From assembly GCA_037133915.1 (NCBI GenBank), contig JBAXND010000019.1:1-64000 (forward strand): a stretch of 64,000 nt of DNA, given 5' to 3'. The notes beneath the pieces are model-generated. The model was not told where the DNA came from. It did no database searches and saw only the letters and a list, made by a program, of their open reading frames with translations. The stretch comes from Bacteroidota bacterium. GTDB lineage: Bacteria; Bacteroidota; Bacteroidia; Bacteroidales; CAIWKO01. Every line of letters begins with the position of its first letter. Positions within the stretch are counted from its first letter, which is position 1. Both the position numbers and the translations under genes were made by a program. Below, in pieces: positions 1 through 8,841 of this stretch.

Positions 1-39
1 AAAAAGGGGGTCAGCTTAACGCGGAACTAGGGGACCAGT

Positions 40-1308
40 TTGCGCGTATTCTCCATTAAGACAGCGCTTTCGGGTAAAGAGGGAATTAAAATGGCCATGG
101 CCGAATCGCCCGATGTTATCCTGCTTGATTTGTCTATGCCGGAGATGGACGGGTTCGAAGTGTGCAGTGTCATTAAAAAAGATGACCAATTAAAGCGTAT
201 TCCAGTTATTGTGCTGACAGCACTTAGAACAGACTCATTGAGCAGGGTAAAGATTCTGAGCCTTGGCGCTGAGGCCTTCCTGTCAAAACCGATTGACCGT
301 ACTGAGCTGGTTGCCCAAGTTTCATCAATGGCCCGCATGAAGCAGTCGGAAGATGTTGTAAGAACCGAGAAAGCACTTTTGGAAACTGTGGTAGCTGAAC
401 GCACCCGCGAACTTTCGGCAGAGCTTGCAAAGAGAGAAAAGACCGAACATGAACTTAAAGCTCTGATTAGAGAACTGGACGAGAGCAGAGAAGCTGCATT
501 TAACCTTACCGAAGATCTTATTGCCGAGAATAAAGACCGCAGACTGGCCGAGGAAAATGTACTAAAACTCAATGAAGATCTTGAAAAAAGAGTGTTGGAA
601 AGAACGGCCCAGCTTGATGAGGCAAATAAAGAACTTGAATCTTTTTCATATTCGGTGTCTCATGACCTCCAAGCTCCGCTAAGGCACATTAACGGATTTG
701 CCGATATGCTGGCAAGCGATTATAAAGAACAACTGCCGGAGGAGGCACAGCACTTTCTTGATACGATAATGCGTAACGCCAAAATGATGTCGTTATTAAT
801 CGATGGACTGCTCGATTTTTCCAGAAACAGCAGAAAAGAACTCGAGGCAACAGCCTTCGATATGGGAAAGGTTGTGGAAGCTGCCCGCCTCCAAATTGTA
901 GAGATGTCAAAGAAAAACAACATTTCATGGAATGTGTCTGAATTATTAACGGTAAATGCGGACTATAATCTTATAATGATGGTTTGGATGAACCTTATCA
1001 GCAATGCTGTTAAATATTCAGGCGAGCGGAGCCTAGCCATTATTGATATCGGATGTTTTGAAATTGAAAGTGCCGTAATTTTTTACATACGCGATAATGG
1101 AATTGGATTTGATATGAAATATGCGCAGAACCTTTTTGGGGTGTTCCAAAGATTGCACTCATCAAAAGGATATGAGGGAACGGGCATTGGATTGGCAAAT
1201 GTGCGCAAAATAATTATTCGCCACGGCGGTAAGATATGGGCAAAATCTGAACCAGACAAAGGCGCCTGCTTTTATTTCTCACTACCTAAGGCTAACAGCC
1301 TAAGCTGA
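40..1308 (+). CDS. receiver-histidine kinase, 5' end cut or frameshifted
   Basis: Signal-transduction protein with an N-terminal receiver domain followed by a kinase core. The visible frame starts at a TTG and gives 422 residues. It contains the receiver phosphoacceptor Asp (about residue 30, in LLDLSMPEMDG), the conserved Thr (VLTA) and Lys (SKPID), a long coiled coil (about 105-200), a HisKA helix with its His (SYSVSHDLQAPL, about 209), and an HATPase domain with N box (NLISNAVKYS), DNGIGFD and GTGIGLANV. The first beta strand and acidic pair of the receiver are missing. An in-frame TAG lies at 28-30, whereas the frame starting at base 3 reads a receiver-like stretch (NAELGDQ), so a one-base error or mutation in TTT at 39-41 probably separates it from its true start outside the window. 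No membrane segment is seen, so it is likely cytoplasmic. It heads a same-strand cluster with a FIST protein and two more kinases. Confidence 0.85.
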   Translation: MRVFSIKTALSGKEGIKMAMAESPDVILLDLSMPEMDGFEVCSVIKKDDQLKRIPVIVLTALRTDSLSRVKILSLGAEAFLSKPIDRTELVAQVSSMARMKQSEDVVRTEKALLETVVAERTRELSAELAKREKTEHELKALIRELDESREAAFNLTEDLIAENKDRRLAEENVLKLNEDLEKRVLERTAQLDEANKELESFSYSVSHDLQAPLRHINGFADMLASDYKEQLPEEAQHFLDTIMRNAKMMSLLIDGLLDFSRNSRKELEATAFDMGKVVEAARLQIVEMSKKNNISWNVSELLTVNADYNLIMMVWMNLISNAVKYSGERSLAIIDIGCFEIESAVIFYIRDNGIGFDMKYAQNLFGVFQRLHSSKGYEGTGIGLANVRKIIIRHGGKIWAKSEPDKGACFYFSLPKANSLS

Positions 1309-1538
1309 TTATCAATATTCAAAATACATGATAAACAGGTCTATTAGCTCGTTTATATGCAAATAGATATGTAGTACCTTCATAAAATATTAAAATTTAA
1401 TAATTTATAATGAAGTGAATCAATTATAGTAATGTCCGATTGAGAAATGAATTTTGTGTCAAGCGTGAACCATTATTTAAGCACTACAAAAATTTCAATT
1501 TTAAAACAGGGAACACATTAATAATTAAAAAGGAAAAA

Positions 1539-2726
1539 ATGTTAGAATTCTTTTCAGCCAGCACACGAATGGTAAATGCCAGAAGAGGCATTACCGAATG
1601 CATGGAAGTTGCCATGGGCAACAAATACAGTAGCTGTGATTTGGTAATTTTACACGCTTCTGTAGGACACAATTTTCCGGAACTGACTGACCAGATAAAA
1701 CAATTGGCGCCAAATGCAAAAATTGTCGCCTCATCATGCTGTGGTATTGTAGGCAGAGAAGGCGTAAGCGAATCTATGAAAGATATTGCGATTATGGCAA
1801 TTCGGGGAAAAGAATTCGCTGTTTCCCACGCCGACGGAGTTTTTGGCTATAATTCCTATGAAAAGTGTGTTGAAATTGCTCAGGACCTTTATAAAAAAGA
1901 TGCCGGCGTAAATATGATCTATTTCATGGCTTCAGGAATAGATATTGCAAACGACCAATGCATAGCAGCCATAGAATCTGTTTTCGGGTCAGATGTTACA
2001 ATTTTCGGGGCAACATCATCCGACAATATGCACGGAGCAATCAGCTATCAGGCCGTTGACAACACCGTTTTTGAGCACGCTGCCTTTATGGTTGGTTTTT
2101 CCGATCCAAGCTTAGTGATAGATACCCAGGCAACGCATGGATTTGTTGCCGTTGGGGAACCCATGACAGTAACAAAAGCAGATGGATACAGAATCTTAGA
2201 GTTGGATAACAAACCCGCTTGGTCGGAATTTATACATCGACTTGGATTACCTGATACGGCAGGCTGCGGAGATACAATTCCGATCGGGGCTCTTGCCGAA
2301 CAACTTTCGCCGGAACTGGCAGCGGAATACGGAAATCAGCACATTCTCAGGGTAGTAACCCGGCATAAAGATGAAGCCATCCTCTATCCTACCACCATCA
2401 GCGAAGGAACTAAGTTGTGGCTGACAACGCGTAACGAAATATTGATATTCAATGAAATGGATAATATGGTGGAGTCTATGATTGAACGCATGAAAGGCAA
2501 AACGCTCGTGGCAATGTTCCATGCCGATTGCCTTGCACGTGGACGCTTTTTATTCAACAGGGTGCTTAAAGAAGAAATTGTGAGTCGCATGCAGACACCA
2601 TTCAGCGAGAACGGAGTATGCCCGCCATGGCTCGGAATGTATGGTTTCGGTGAGTTCGCACGGTTGGGCGGAAAAAACACCTACCATAATTACACAACAG
2701 CATTGTATGCAATATACAGGAAATAA
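1539..2726 (+). CDS. FIST-domain sensory protein
   Basis: About 395 residues matching the FIST N and FIST C domains, a sensory module found beside or fused to signalling proteins and proposed to bind small ligands such as amino acids. The N half carries the family pattern around ASSCCGIVGREGVSE, followed by ATSSDN, and the C half includes ATHGFVAVGEPM. I chose the ATG at 1539 because AGGAAAAA lies just before it. An upstream TTG at 1440 would add 33 low-complexity residues. No signal peptide or membrane segment is seen. Its TAA overlaps the ATG of the next kinase gene (TAATG at 2724-2728), so the two are very probably translationally coupled and the FIST protein likely feeds that kinase. The ligand is not predictable from sequence. 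Confidence 0.85.
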   Translation: MLEFFSASTRMVNARRGITECMEVAMGNKYSSCDLVILHASVGHNFPELTDQIKQLAPNAKIVASSCCGIVGREGVSESMKDIAIMAIRGKEFAVSHADGVFGYNSYEKCVEIAQDLYKKDAGVNMIYFMASGIDIANDQCIAAIESVFGSDVTIFGATSSDNMHGAISYQAVDNTVFEHAAFMVGFSDPSLVIDTQATHGFVAVGEPMTVTKADGYRILELDNKPAWSEFIHRLGLPDTAGCGDTIPIGALAEQLSPELAAEYGNQHILRVVTRHKDEAILYPTTISEGTKLWLTTRNEILIFNEMDNMVESMIERMKGKTLVAMFHADCLARGRFLFNRVLKEEIVSRMQTPFSENGVCPPWLGMYGFGEFARLGGKNTYHNYTTALYAIYRK

Positions 2727-4138
2727 TGGACGGGAACGAGAGTACTGATATTCGCACATTTATACCCATGGAGTCCGAGGGAGCGCGGGCGGAGCTCATC
2801 AGGCGATATAATGAATTGCAGCTTAAAGTTACCCGCTTTTCAGCCATTGAGCAAGAACTGATTAATACCAGAAATAGCCTGGATAATGAGATTGTTATAC
2901 ACAAACGAATGCATGCGTTCAACAGGAATGCTCTCAAAGAAATATCGGACGGCGCATTTCTAAAATTAATAGCAGAGGCAATCGTTGATATTTTTGAGGT
3001 TGAAACAGGATTGGCTTTCTTTGGCAATTTTGATGAGCCGGCGTCCATTCTATTCGGTATAGAAGGTGCTTCGGTTGCTGAACATGAATATTTGAAAATA
3101 AAATCTGTTTTAGTTTCATTGTACCGCATCCTAGGTCAGGGAAAGATCCTGCAGCCGTTACCTGCCGAAATGCAATTGCTCGGACCCGATTTTCCTTTAT
3201 CAGAAGCGTATATAACGCTTCTTGATGAACCGAAAAATGGTATTTCGCTAATGATTGTTGGCGGTAATTTGGTAACAAACAATGTAATTTATGAAAAGCT
3301 GGAGGAAGAAAGGAACATCATTTTTGACGTGTTTGGCCAGCAAGTTCTTGCGCAAGCAGTGAATCGTAAGAAGAACCGCGAGATACTTGAAGCCAGAGAA
3401 AGTGTACGAAAACTGAATGAAGAGCTGGAACAGCGCGTTATTAAACGTACTGAACAACTGGAACTTGCCAACAAAGAACTCGAGTCGTTCTCCTACTCCA
3501 TTGCGCATGACCTGCGCACGCCTCTGAGGCATATCAGCAGCTTTGCACAGCTCATAACATCCGAACATGCCAACAATATCCCGGAAGAAGCACAGCATTT
3601 TTTGGATACCATCGTCAGAAATACGAATCTCATGTCGTCTCTTATGGACCGACTGCTCGAGTTTACAAAGAATAGCACGCAACCGCTGGTTACAACTCAA
3701 ATTGAAATAAAGAAAATAGTTGAAACTGCACGCATGCACGTTGAATCAATAGCCGGCGATGTAACCGTAGAATGGCGTATTGCTGATCTGCCTGTAATAA
3801 AAGCTGACAACGCATTGTTGCATTTTGTATGGATTAATCTGCTTGACAACGCCTACAAATTCAGCAAAGGCAGAAATCCTGCAATTATTGAGGTGAATTT
3901 TTATGAAACAATTGATGATGTTGTCTTTTATGTTCGTGATAATGGCGTTGGGTTTGACATGAAGTATTCACAAAAACTTTTTGGTGTGTTCCAACGACTG
4001 CATTCATCGGTTGAATTTGACGGAACCGGAATTGGTCTTGCAAATGTTCGTAAAATAATCACACGCCATGGCGGTAAGGTGTGGGCTGATTCTGAGCTTG
4101 ATAAAGGCTCGACTTTTTATTTCTCAATACCGAAATAA
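2726..4138 (+). CDS. sensor histidine kinase with N-terminal GAF-like domain
   Basis: 470 residues. Residues about 60-205 look like a GAF-type sensor (ISDGAFLKLIAEAIVDIF and following). A coiled coil (about 210-250) leads to a HisKA segment with the phospho-His in SYSIAHDLRTPLRH, then an HATPase domain with NLLDNAYKFS, DNGVGFD and GTGIGLANV. The kinase core is a close paralogue of the core in the gene at 40-1308. No transmembrane helix is present, so it is predicted soluble. The start overlaps the FIST stop codon, implying co-translation and a functional pair. No dedicated response regulator follows, so the output partner is unknown. The GAF call is weaker than the kinase call. Confidence 0.88.
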   Translation: MDGNESTDIRTFIPMESEGARAELIRRYNELQLKVTRFSAIEQELINTRNSLDNEIVIHKRMHAFNRNALKEISDGAFLKLIAEAIVDIFEVETGLAFFGNFDEPASILFGIEGASVAEHEYLKIKSVLVSLYRILGQGKILQPLPAEMQLLGPDFPLSEAYITLLDEPKNGISLMIVGGNLVTNNVIYEKLEEERNIIFDVFGQQVLAQAVNRKKNREILEARESVRKLNEELEQRVIKRTEQLELANKELESFSYSIAHDLRTPLRHISSFAQLITSEHANNIPEEAQHFLDTIVRNTNLMSSLMDRLLEFTKNSTQPLVTTQIEIKKIVETARMHVESIAGDVTVEWRIADLPVIKADNALLHFVWINLLDNAYKFSKGRNPAIIEVNFYETIDDVVFYVRDNGVGFDMKYSQKLFGVFQRLHSSVEFDGTGIGLANVRKIITRHGGKVWADSELDKGSTFYFSIPK

Positions 4139-4156
4139 CAGTATAACTTTAATATC

Positions 4157-7150
4157 ATGAAAACACTCGTACAGCATTCAAAATCAGATATTATTGGTGT
4201 CTTTGAGGGCTTAAATGTTGCCGTCCTACTTTTAGATAAAGATCTGAATATCATGCAATACACAAGCTTGATTCGGAATTATATGAATATCAGTGCCGAT
4301 GATATCGGGCAGCCCTTTATGAATGTTATTTACATTACAAAATATGCCGAGATTGGGACCGAGACACGCAGTGTAATGAACTCAAAAATTCCCTTTCAAA
4401 CCAAAATTGAACTTCCTACTGAAAAGAACGTATTTGTGAGCATAATGCCCTTGACGGGACCCAGTAATGCCCGCGATGAAATTCTTGTAAGCTTCAGTGA
4501 TGAAAAAAATACGAATATTCCAATGGGCTCGCCGACATCCATAGAAACCCGTTATAACAACGTACTTTCAACCCTCAATGATGGGGTAATCATTTTCGCA
4601 CCTGATTCAACCGTTATTTCGATAAATAATCAGGCGGCCAAAATATTCGGCGTAACCGAGCAAAATATGGTTGGCAAATTAATGGCCGACTCGGAATGGA
4701 ACATGTTTTTCAAAGACGGAAGGCCGATTCCTTTGGAAGAAAGTCCGTATGCCATCGCCCTAATGACCAAAGAACCTATTGTAAATCAGGTAATAGGAGT
4801 TCAGGCGCCGGACAGCAGCGAAATAAAATGGGTAGAGGTCAATGTTTCTCCTGTTGTTGACGAACAAGGCACTGTAATTGAAATCATCGCCGGATTTAAT
4901 AATATTTCTGAAATTGTTAAACTTCAGGATCACTATCAGGCCACAGAAGAGCGTTACCGGTCCTTCTTTCATACGAGCCGGATCCCCATGCTTGTGATAG
5001 AAACCGCCAGTGGCAGCATTGTAGATGCGAACGACGCTGCGTGCAAGTTTTACGGTTGGACAATGCAGAAAATGACGAACAAGAATATTTCTGAAATAAA
5101 TACCCTTCCCAGGGCCGAGATTCTCAAGCAATTGGCTCGTGCCGGAAATTCACAACAGAATCATTTTTACTTTCAGCACAAAGTGGCATCAGGCGAGATC
5201 CGCGATGTTGAGGTTTTCACAGGGCCCTATGAAATAAATGGCAGCGTATTTATTCAAACAATCATTCATGATATTAGCGAACAAACCAATATAAGAAAAG
5301 CCTTTGAGGAAACAACCATAAAGTTGATGAATGCGAACAGGAATGTTTCAAAAGTTCAGAAACGGGGTAAGATCGGTTCATGGATTTTCCAGCCCGACAC
5401 CGGCTATTGTCATGGTTCGGAAGAAGCCATCCGTCTTTTCGGTCTCGGAAGCAACGACAACCTCACCTACGAGAAGATTCAATCCTGCATTCAGGAAAAA
5501 GAAAAAATTCATCAGGACCTGATGAATCTTATTGAGCATGGAGTAACATTAAACGACGAGTACAATGTATATCCCGCCGATGGATCTGCTCCACGGATTA
5601 TCAGGGCAATTGCCGATTTGGACAAAGAATTCGAAAATGCAAATATTACGGTCGTCGGAACCATTCTGGATGTTACCGATGTAAAGGCCTCGGAAGCGAT
5701 GTTGGATCAGTCGCGCAGGAATTTTGAAACCCTGTTCAACACTATTGGTGAAATGCTTTTTATACTTGACGAACAAGGGATTATTAAACACGTGAATGAC
5801 TCTGTATGCAAGCGTCTTGGATATACCATTGAAGAAATTACCGGGCAATCTGTGTTTAAGATACATTCTCCTGAAGACAGAGAAGATGTTGCACAGGTTT
5901 TCGCTGAAATATTAAGCGGGATACGAATGAATTGCCCGTTCAATTTAATTACTAAAACCGGTGAGCCGATAGTTGTTGAATCAAGGGCTTACAAGGGCAC
6001 ATGGGATGGAAATCCTGCTATTTACGGAATAACGAAAGATATTTCGGAAATAACACTTTCGGAAGAGAAATTTTCAAAAGTATTTCATTTAAACCCGTCG
6101 GCCTGCGGATTTACGGATCTGGCAACGGAGAAATATTTAGAAGTAAACAAGGCATTCTACGATTTACTCGGATATGAGGAACATGAAATAATTGGGAAAA
6201 CGCCGCTAGAGGCAGGAATTATGACGATGGATGACCTCATTGCAGTGACGGCTCAAATACCTCCCGGGGCATCGAAAATACCCAAACTGGAAGCAACACT
6301 GACAGCCAAGAACGGAGATAAAAAAATGGTAACATTGGGTGGAGAAGATTTCAACATCAACGGAAAAAGATTCAGGTACACCGTAGTCAATGACCTGACG
6401 GATTATAAAAACGCCATAAATTCACTTCATGAACTGAACGACACACTGGAGCAACACGTTCAATCGCGCACCAATCAGCTTGAAAGTGCCGTGAAAGAGT
6501 TGGAAGCATTCAGCTATTCCTTGTCGCACGACCTCAGGGCACCACTCAGGGCCATCAATGGATTTTCGGCGGCACTCATCGAAGATTATGACGCCCAACT
6601 TGACGAAACAGCCAGAAACTATTTGAACCGCATGGCAAGCAGTGCACAGCGCATGTCGCTATTAATCGACGACCTGCTGAACTTGTCTGTAATTACCCGC
6701 AAAGAAATTGAAATCGGTAGAATTGATATAAAAAGACTCGCCTCCGACATCATAGAAACAACGAATTCCGAGAATAATTTCGGCGTCGAAATTGAAGATG
6801 GTCTGATAATAAGCGGTGACCATGGCCTGGTGCGTATCGCATTCGAAAACCTTATAGGAAATGCCATAAAATATTCGGCTCAAGTGAGCTCACCAATGAT
6901 AAAAATAGGCCGCATCATAAAAAATGGGAAAGAGTATATCTATATCAAAGATAATGGAGTTGGGTTCAACATGGAATACGCTTCAAAGCTTTTCATCCCA
7001 TTTCAGCGGTTGCATGCCGATACTGATTTTACAGGCACAGGTATAGGTCTGGCCATTGTTTGGCGAATTGTGAATAAGCATGGGGGCGATATCTGGGGCG
7101 AGTCTGTTGTGGGTGAAGGCGCAACATTTTACATACGTCTTGAAAGATAA
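4157..7150 (+). CDS. multi-PAS sensor histidine kinase
   Basis: 997-residue cytoplasmic-looking kinase. I see about six PAS-like units in series: roughly 15-110, 130-255, 266-380, 400-510, 515-640 and 645-760. Typical PAS signatures appear (VNDSVCKRLGYTIEEITGQ, VDANDAACKFYGW), as do PAC-like ends (ITKDISE, IIHDISEQ). A coiled coil then precedes HisKA (SYSLSHDLRAPLRAI) and HATPase (NLIGNAIKYS, DNGVGFN, GTGIGLAIV). It starts 18 bp after the previous kinase and closes the operon-like cluster. The PAS pair at about 515-760 resembles the N-terminal PAS pair of the kinase at 8842, including a shared SEEKFSKVF linker, so the two genes share an ancestor. Ligands or cofactors are unknown. Confidence 0.9.
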   Translation: MKTLVQHSKSDIIGVFEGLNVAVLLLDKDLNIMQYTSLIRNYMNISADDIGQPFMNVIYITKYAEIGTETRSVMNSKIPFQTKIELPTEKNVFVSIMPLTGPSNARDEILVSFSDEKNTNIPMGSPTSIETRYNNVLSTLNDGVIIFAPDSTVISINNQAAKIFGVTEQNMVGKLMADSEWNMFFKDGRPIPLEESPYAIALMTKEPIVNQVIGVQAPDSSEIKWVEVNVSPVVDEQGTVIEIIAGFNNISEIVKLQDHYQATEERYRSFFHTSRIPMLVIETASGSIVDANDAACKFYGWTMQKMTNKNISEINTLPRAEILKQLARAGNSQQNHFYFQHKVASGEIRDVEVFTGPYEINGSVFIQTIIHDISEQTNIRKAFEETTIKLMNANRNVSKVQKRGKIGSWIFQPDTGYCHGSEEAIRLFGLGSNDNLTYEKIQSCIQEKEKIHQDLMNLIEHGVTLNDEYNVYPADGSAPRIIRAIADLDKEFENANITVVGTILDVTDVKASEAMLDQSRRNFETLFNTIGEMLFILDEQGIIKHVNDSVCKRLGYTIEEITGQSVFKIHSPEDREDVAQVFAEILSGIRMNCPFNLITKTGEPIVVESRAYKGTWDGNPAIYGITKDISEITLSEEKFSKVFHLNPSACGFTDLATEKYLEVNKAFYDLLGYEEHEIIGKTPLEAGIMTMDDLIAVTAQIPPGASKIPKLEATLTAKNGDKKMVTLGGEDFNINGKRFRYTVVNDLTDYKNAINSLHELNDTLEQHVQSRTNQLESAVKELEAFSYSLSHDLRAPLRAINGFSAALIEDYDAQLDETARNYLNRMASSAQRMSLLIDDLLNLSVITRKEIEIGRIDIKRLASDIIETTNSENNFGVEIEDGLIISGDHGLVRIAFENLIGNAIKYSAQVSSPMIKIGRIIKNGKEYIYIKDNGVGFNMEYASKLFIPFQRLHADTDFTGTGIGLAIVWRIVNKHGGDIWGESVVGEGATFYIRLER

Positions 7151-7294
7151 ACAGAGGAGTGCTCTGATATATTTGAAAATATAAGGACTCTGGCCGGCCG
7201 TTGCCAAGAAAAGTTTTTTCTGGTTTAAAACTGCCAAACATCAGCCGACCGGTCTTTAACATACTATTATTCAAAACAATATGCATATGTTGTT

Positions 7295-7330
7295 TTTGAT
7301 AAAAAATAAGAATAATTATATTTACCTTTG
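7295..7330 (+). promoter_or_regulatory. candidate Bacteroidetes promoter for the phosphoesterase gene
   Basis: The gene gap 7151-7415 contains TTTG (7295-7298) and a perfect TAnnTTTG -7 box, TACCTTTG (7323-7330). The 24-nt spacer is longer than the usual 19-21. The box lies about 85 bp before the ATG at 7416. The rest of the gap shows no gene. Confidence 0.5.
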
Positions 7331-7415
7331 TATTATATTATTATGAATACAATAAAAAATACGAGCGGATTCCGAAAAGCTATATGAGTAGGAATAATTT
7401 AATAATGAGCGTATT

Positions 7416-8738
7416 ATGAAATTTTCTGTAAGAATATTTAGTGCTTTTTGTGTGATGCTGTTTTTTACGGCTTTTTCACCTTTTGAAAAGTCAGGGCCAT
7501 CAGATCCCGGAATAAATCCATTTAGCAATGGTGGGAACGAGCGGAATATGATCGTTGTTATCAGCGATATTCATCTTGGTGCCGATATTGCCTACGCTGA
7601 GTGTAAACATAACCTTGAACATCTTGAAAAACTGCTAAAACAAATCAAAGAGTCGCCCAATGTTAAAGAGCTGGTTATAGCCGGAGATTTGGTTGATGAA
7701 TGGTTTGTGCCGGCCACGGTTAACACTTATCAGGGAAAGGATCAGGCCGATTTTGTAAAGCGGGTTGCAACCACCAACAAAGTCGTAATTGACGCTTTAA
7801 ACAGCATCATTCAAGAAGGTAAGATTTTGGTTACTTATGTGCCCGGAAATCATGATTTAACCATTTCACCAGCAAACATTGAAAGTGTTCTTCCGGGGAT
7901 AAACCAGGCAAGGGATGCAGGCTTGGGCTTAGGCACTTATTCTCCGGTTGACTATCCCCAAATAGCTATTGAGCATAGTCACCGCTATAATTTTTTCTGT
8001 GCGCCTGACCCGTTTTCAAATCAGGATATCGCACCGGGCAACATAATGCCTCCCGGATATTTTTTTACAAGAATAGCAGCACTTTGGGTAGTACAAGGGC
8101 GCCCGGCACCAAGCAACATAATACCATTGGTTGCCCCGAATATTTCGGGTAATGAAAGCCAGGATTTATTGTTTCGCTATTGGAAGGATTGGGCATTAAC
8201 CTTGAATTTCTTCCCGGTTGCAAATAAATTTGATGAGAAAATTATTGTAACGAATGTTAATGGATACACAGGGACTTATTCTGTAAACGACCTTCTTCCC
8301 TATCAAACGAAATCAGGCGGATTGATTGATGTGAATTTTTACAAGGGAATTCAAGATAATTGGGACGCAAGACAAACGGCCAATTATGTAGCTGTACATA
8401 CGGGCGCTTCTCGTGCAATCGATTCAGTAATGTCAGCTACCGAGACCGACTATCAGTCAAGTTTGCAGTATTTTATGAATCCTAAATCAAATAAAAGGAT
8501 CGTTGTATTTGGTCATACGCACGACCCTAAAATTGTCGGGGCAAAAAGTTATGAAAACAAAAAATGTGTTTATGCGAATTCGGGAACATGGATTGATCAT
8601 AACCCGGGCAAGACCACTATGAATTTTGTAGTTATAACAGCACAGAAAAAGGATGCGACTTCTCAAACATTTGTAAAGCTTTATAATTTCGAAAATGAAG
8701 TTGTAACAAAAATGGCCCAAGACTCATTACGCTATTAA
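7416..8738 (+). CDS. secreted calcineurin-like metallophosphoesterase
   Basis: 440 residues with an N-terminal hydrophobic export signal (about residues 5-22). All metallophosphoesterase motifs are present: SDIHLG (D51, H53), AGDLVDEW, PGNHD, a central His in EHSHRYN, and the C-terminal FGHTHDP. These bind the two-metal centre, so the enzyme should be an active phosphoesterase exported to the periplasm or surface. The substrate is not deducible, and the long insertion between GNHD and GHTH (about residues 150-355) is unlike the short UDP-diacylglucosamine hydrolases. It stands alone between two kinase genes, with its own candidate promoter. Confidence 0.85.
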   Translation: MKFSVRIFSAFCVMLFFTAFSPFEKSGPSDPGINPFSNGGNERNMIVVISDIHLGADIAYAECKHNLEHLEKLLKQIKESPNVKELVIAGDLVDEWFVPATVNTYQGKDQADFVKRVATTNKVVIDALNSIIQEGKILVTYVPGNHDLTISPANIESVLPGINQARDAGLGLGTYSPVDYPQIAIEHSHRYNFFCAPDPFSNQDIAPGNIMPPGYFFTRIAALWVVQGRPAPSNIIPLVAPNISGNESQDLLFRYWKDWALTLNFFPVANKFDEKIIVTNVNGYTGTYSVNDLLPYQTKSGGLIDVNFYKGIQDNWDARQTANYVAVHTGASRAIDSVMSATETDYQSSLQYFMNPKSNKRIVVFGHTHDPKIVGAKSYENKKCVYANSGTWIDHNPGKTTMNFVVITAQKKDATSQTFVKLYNFENEVVTKMAQDSLRY

Positions 8739-8841
8739 TAGAACACGCACACACCTTGTTTGATATTGGCAGTGATACTTATTGATACTTATTTTATGAG
8801 CATGCAGGCAAGAAACAAGCCTAACAGATAAAAGATAATGA

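Noticed and set aside
7151..7260. Palindrome GGCCGGCC and the nearby CCGACCGG as a terminator after the multi-PAS kinase
   Set aside because: The arms do not pair well and no T-run follows.
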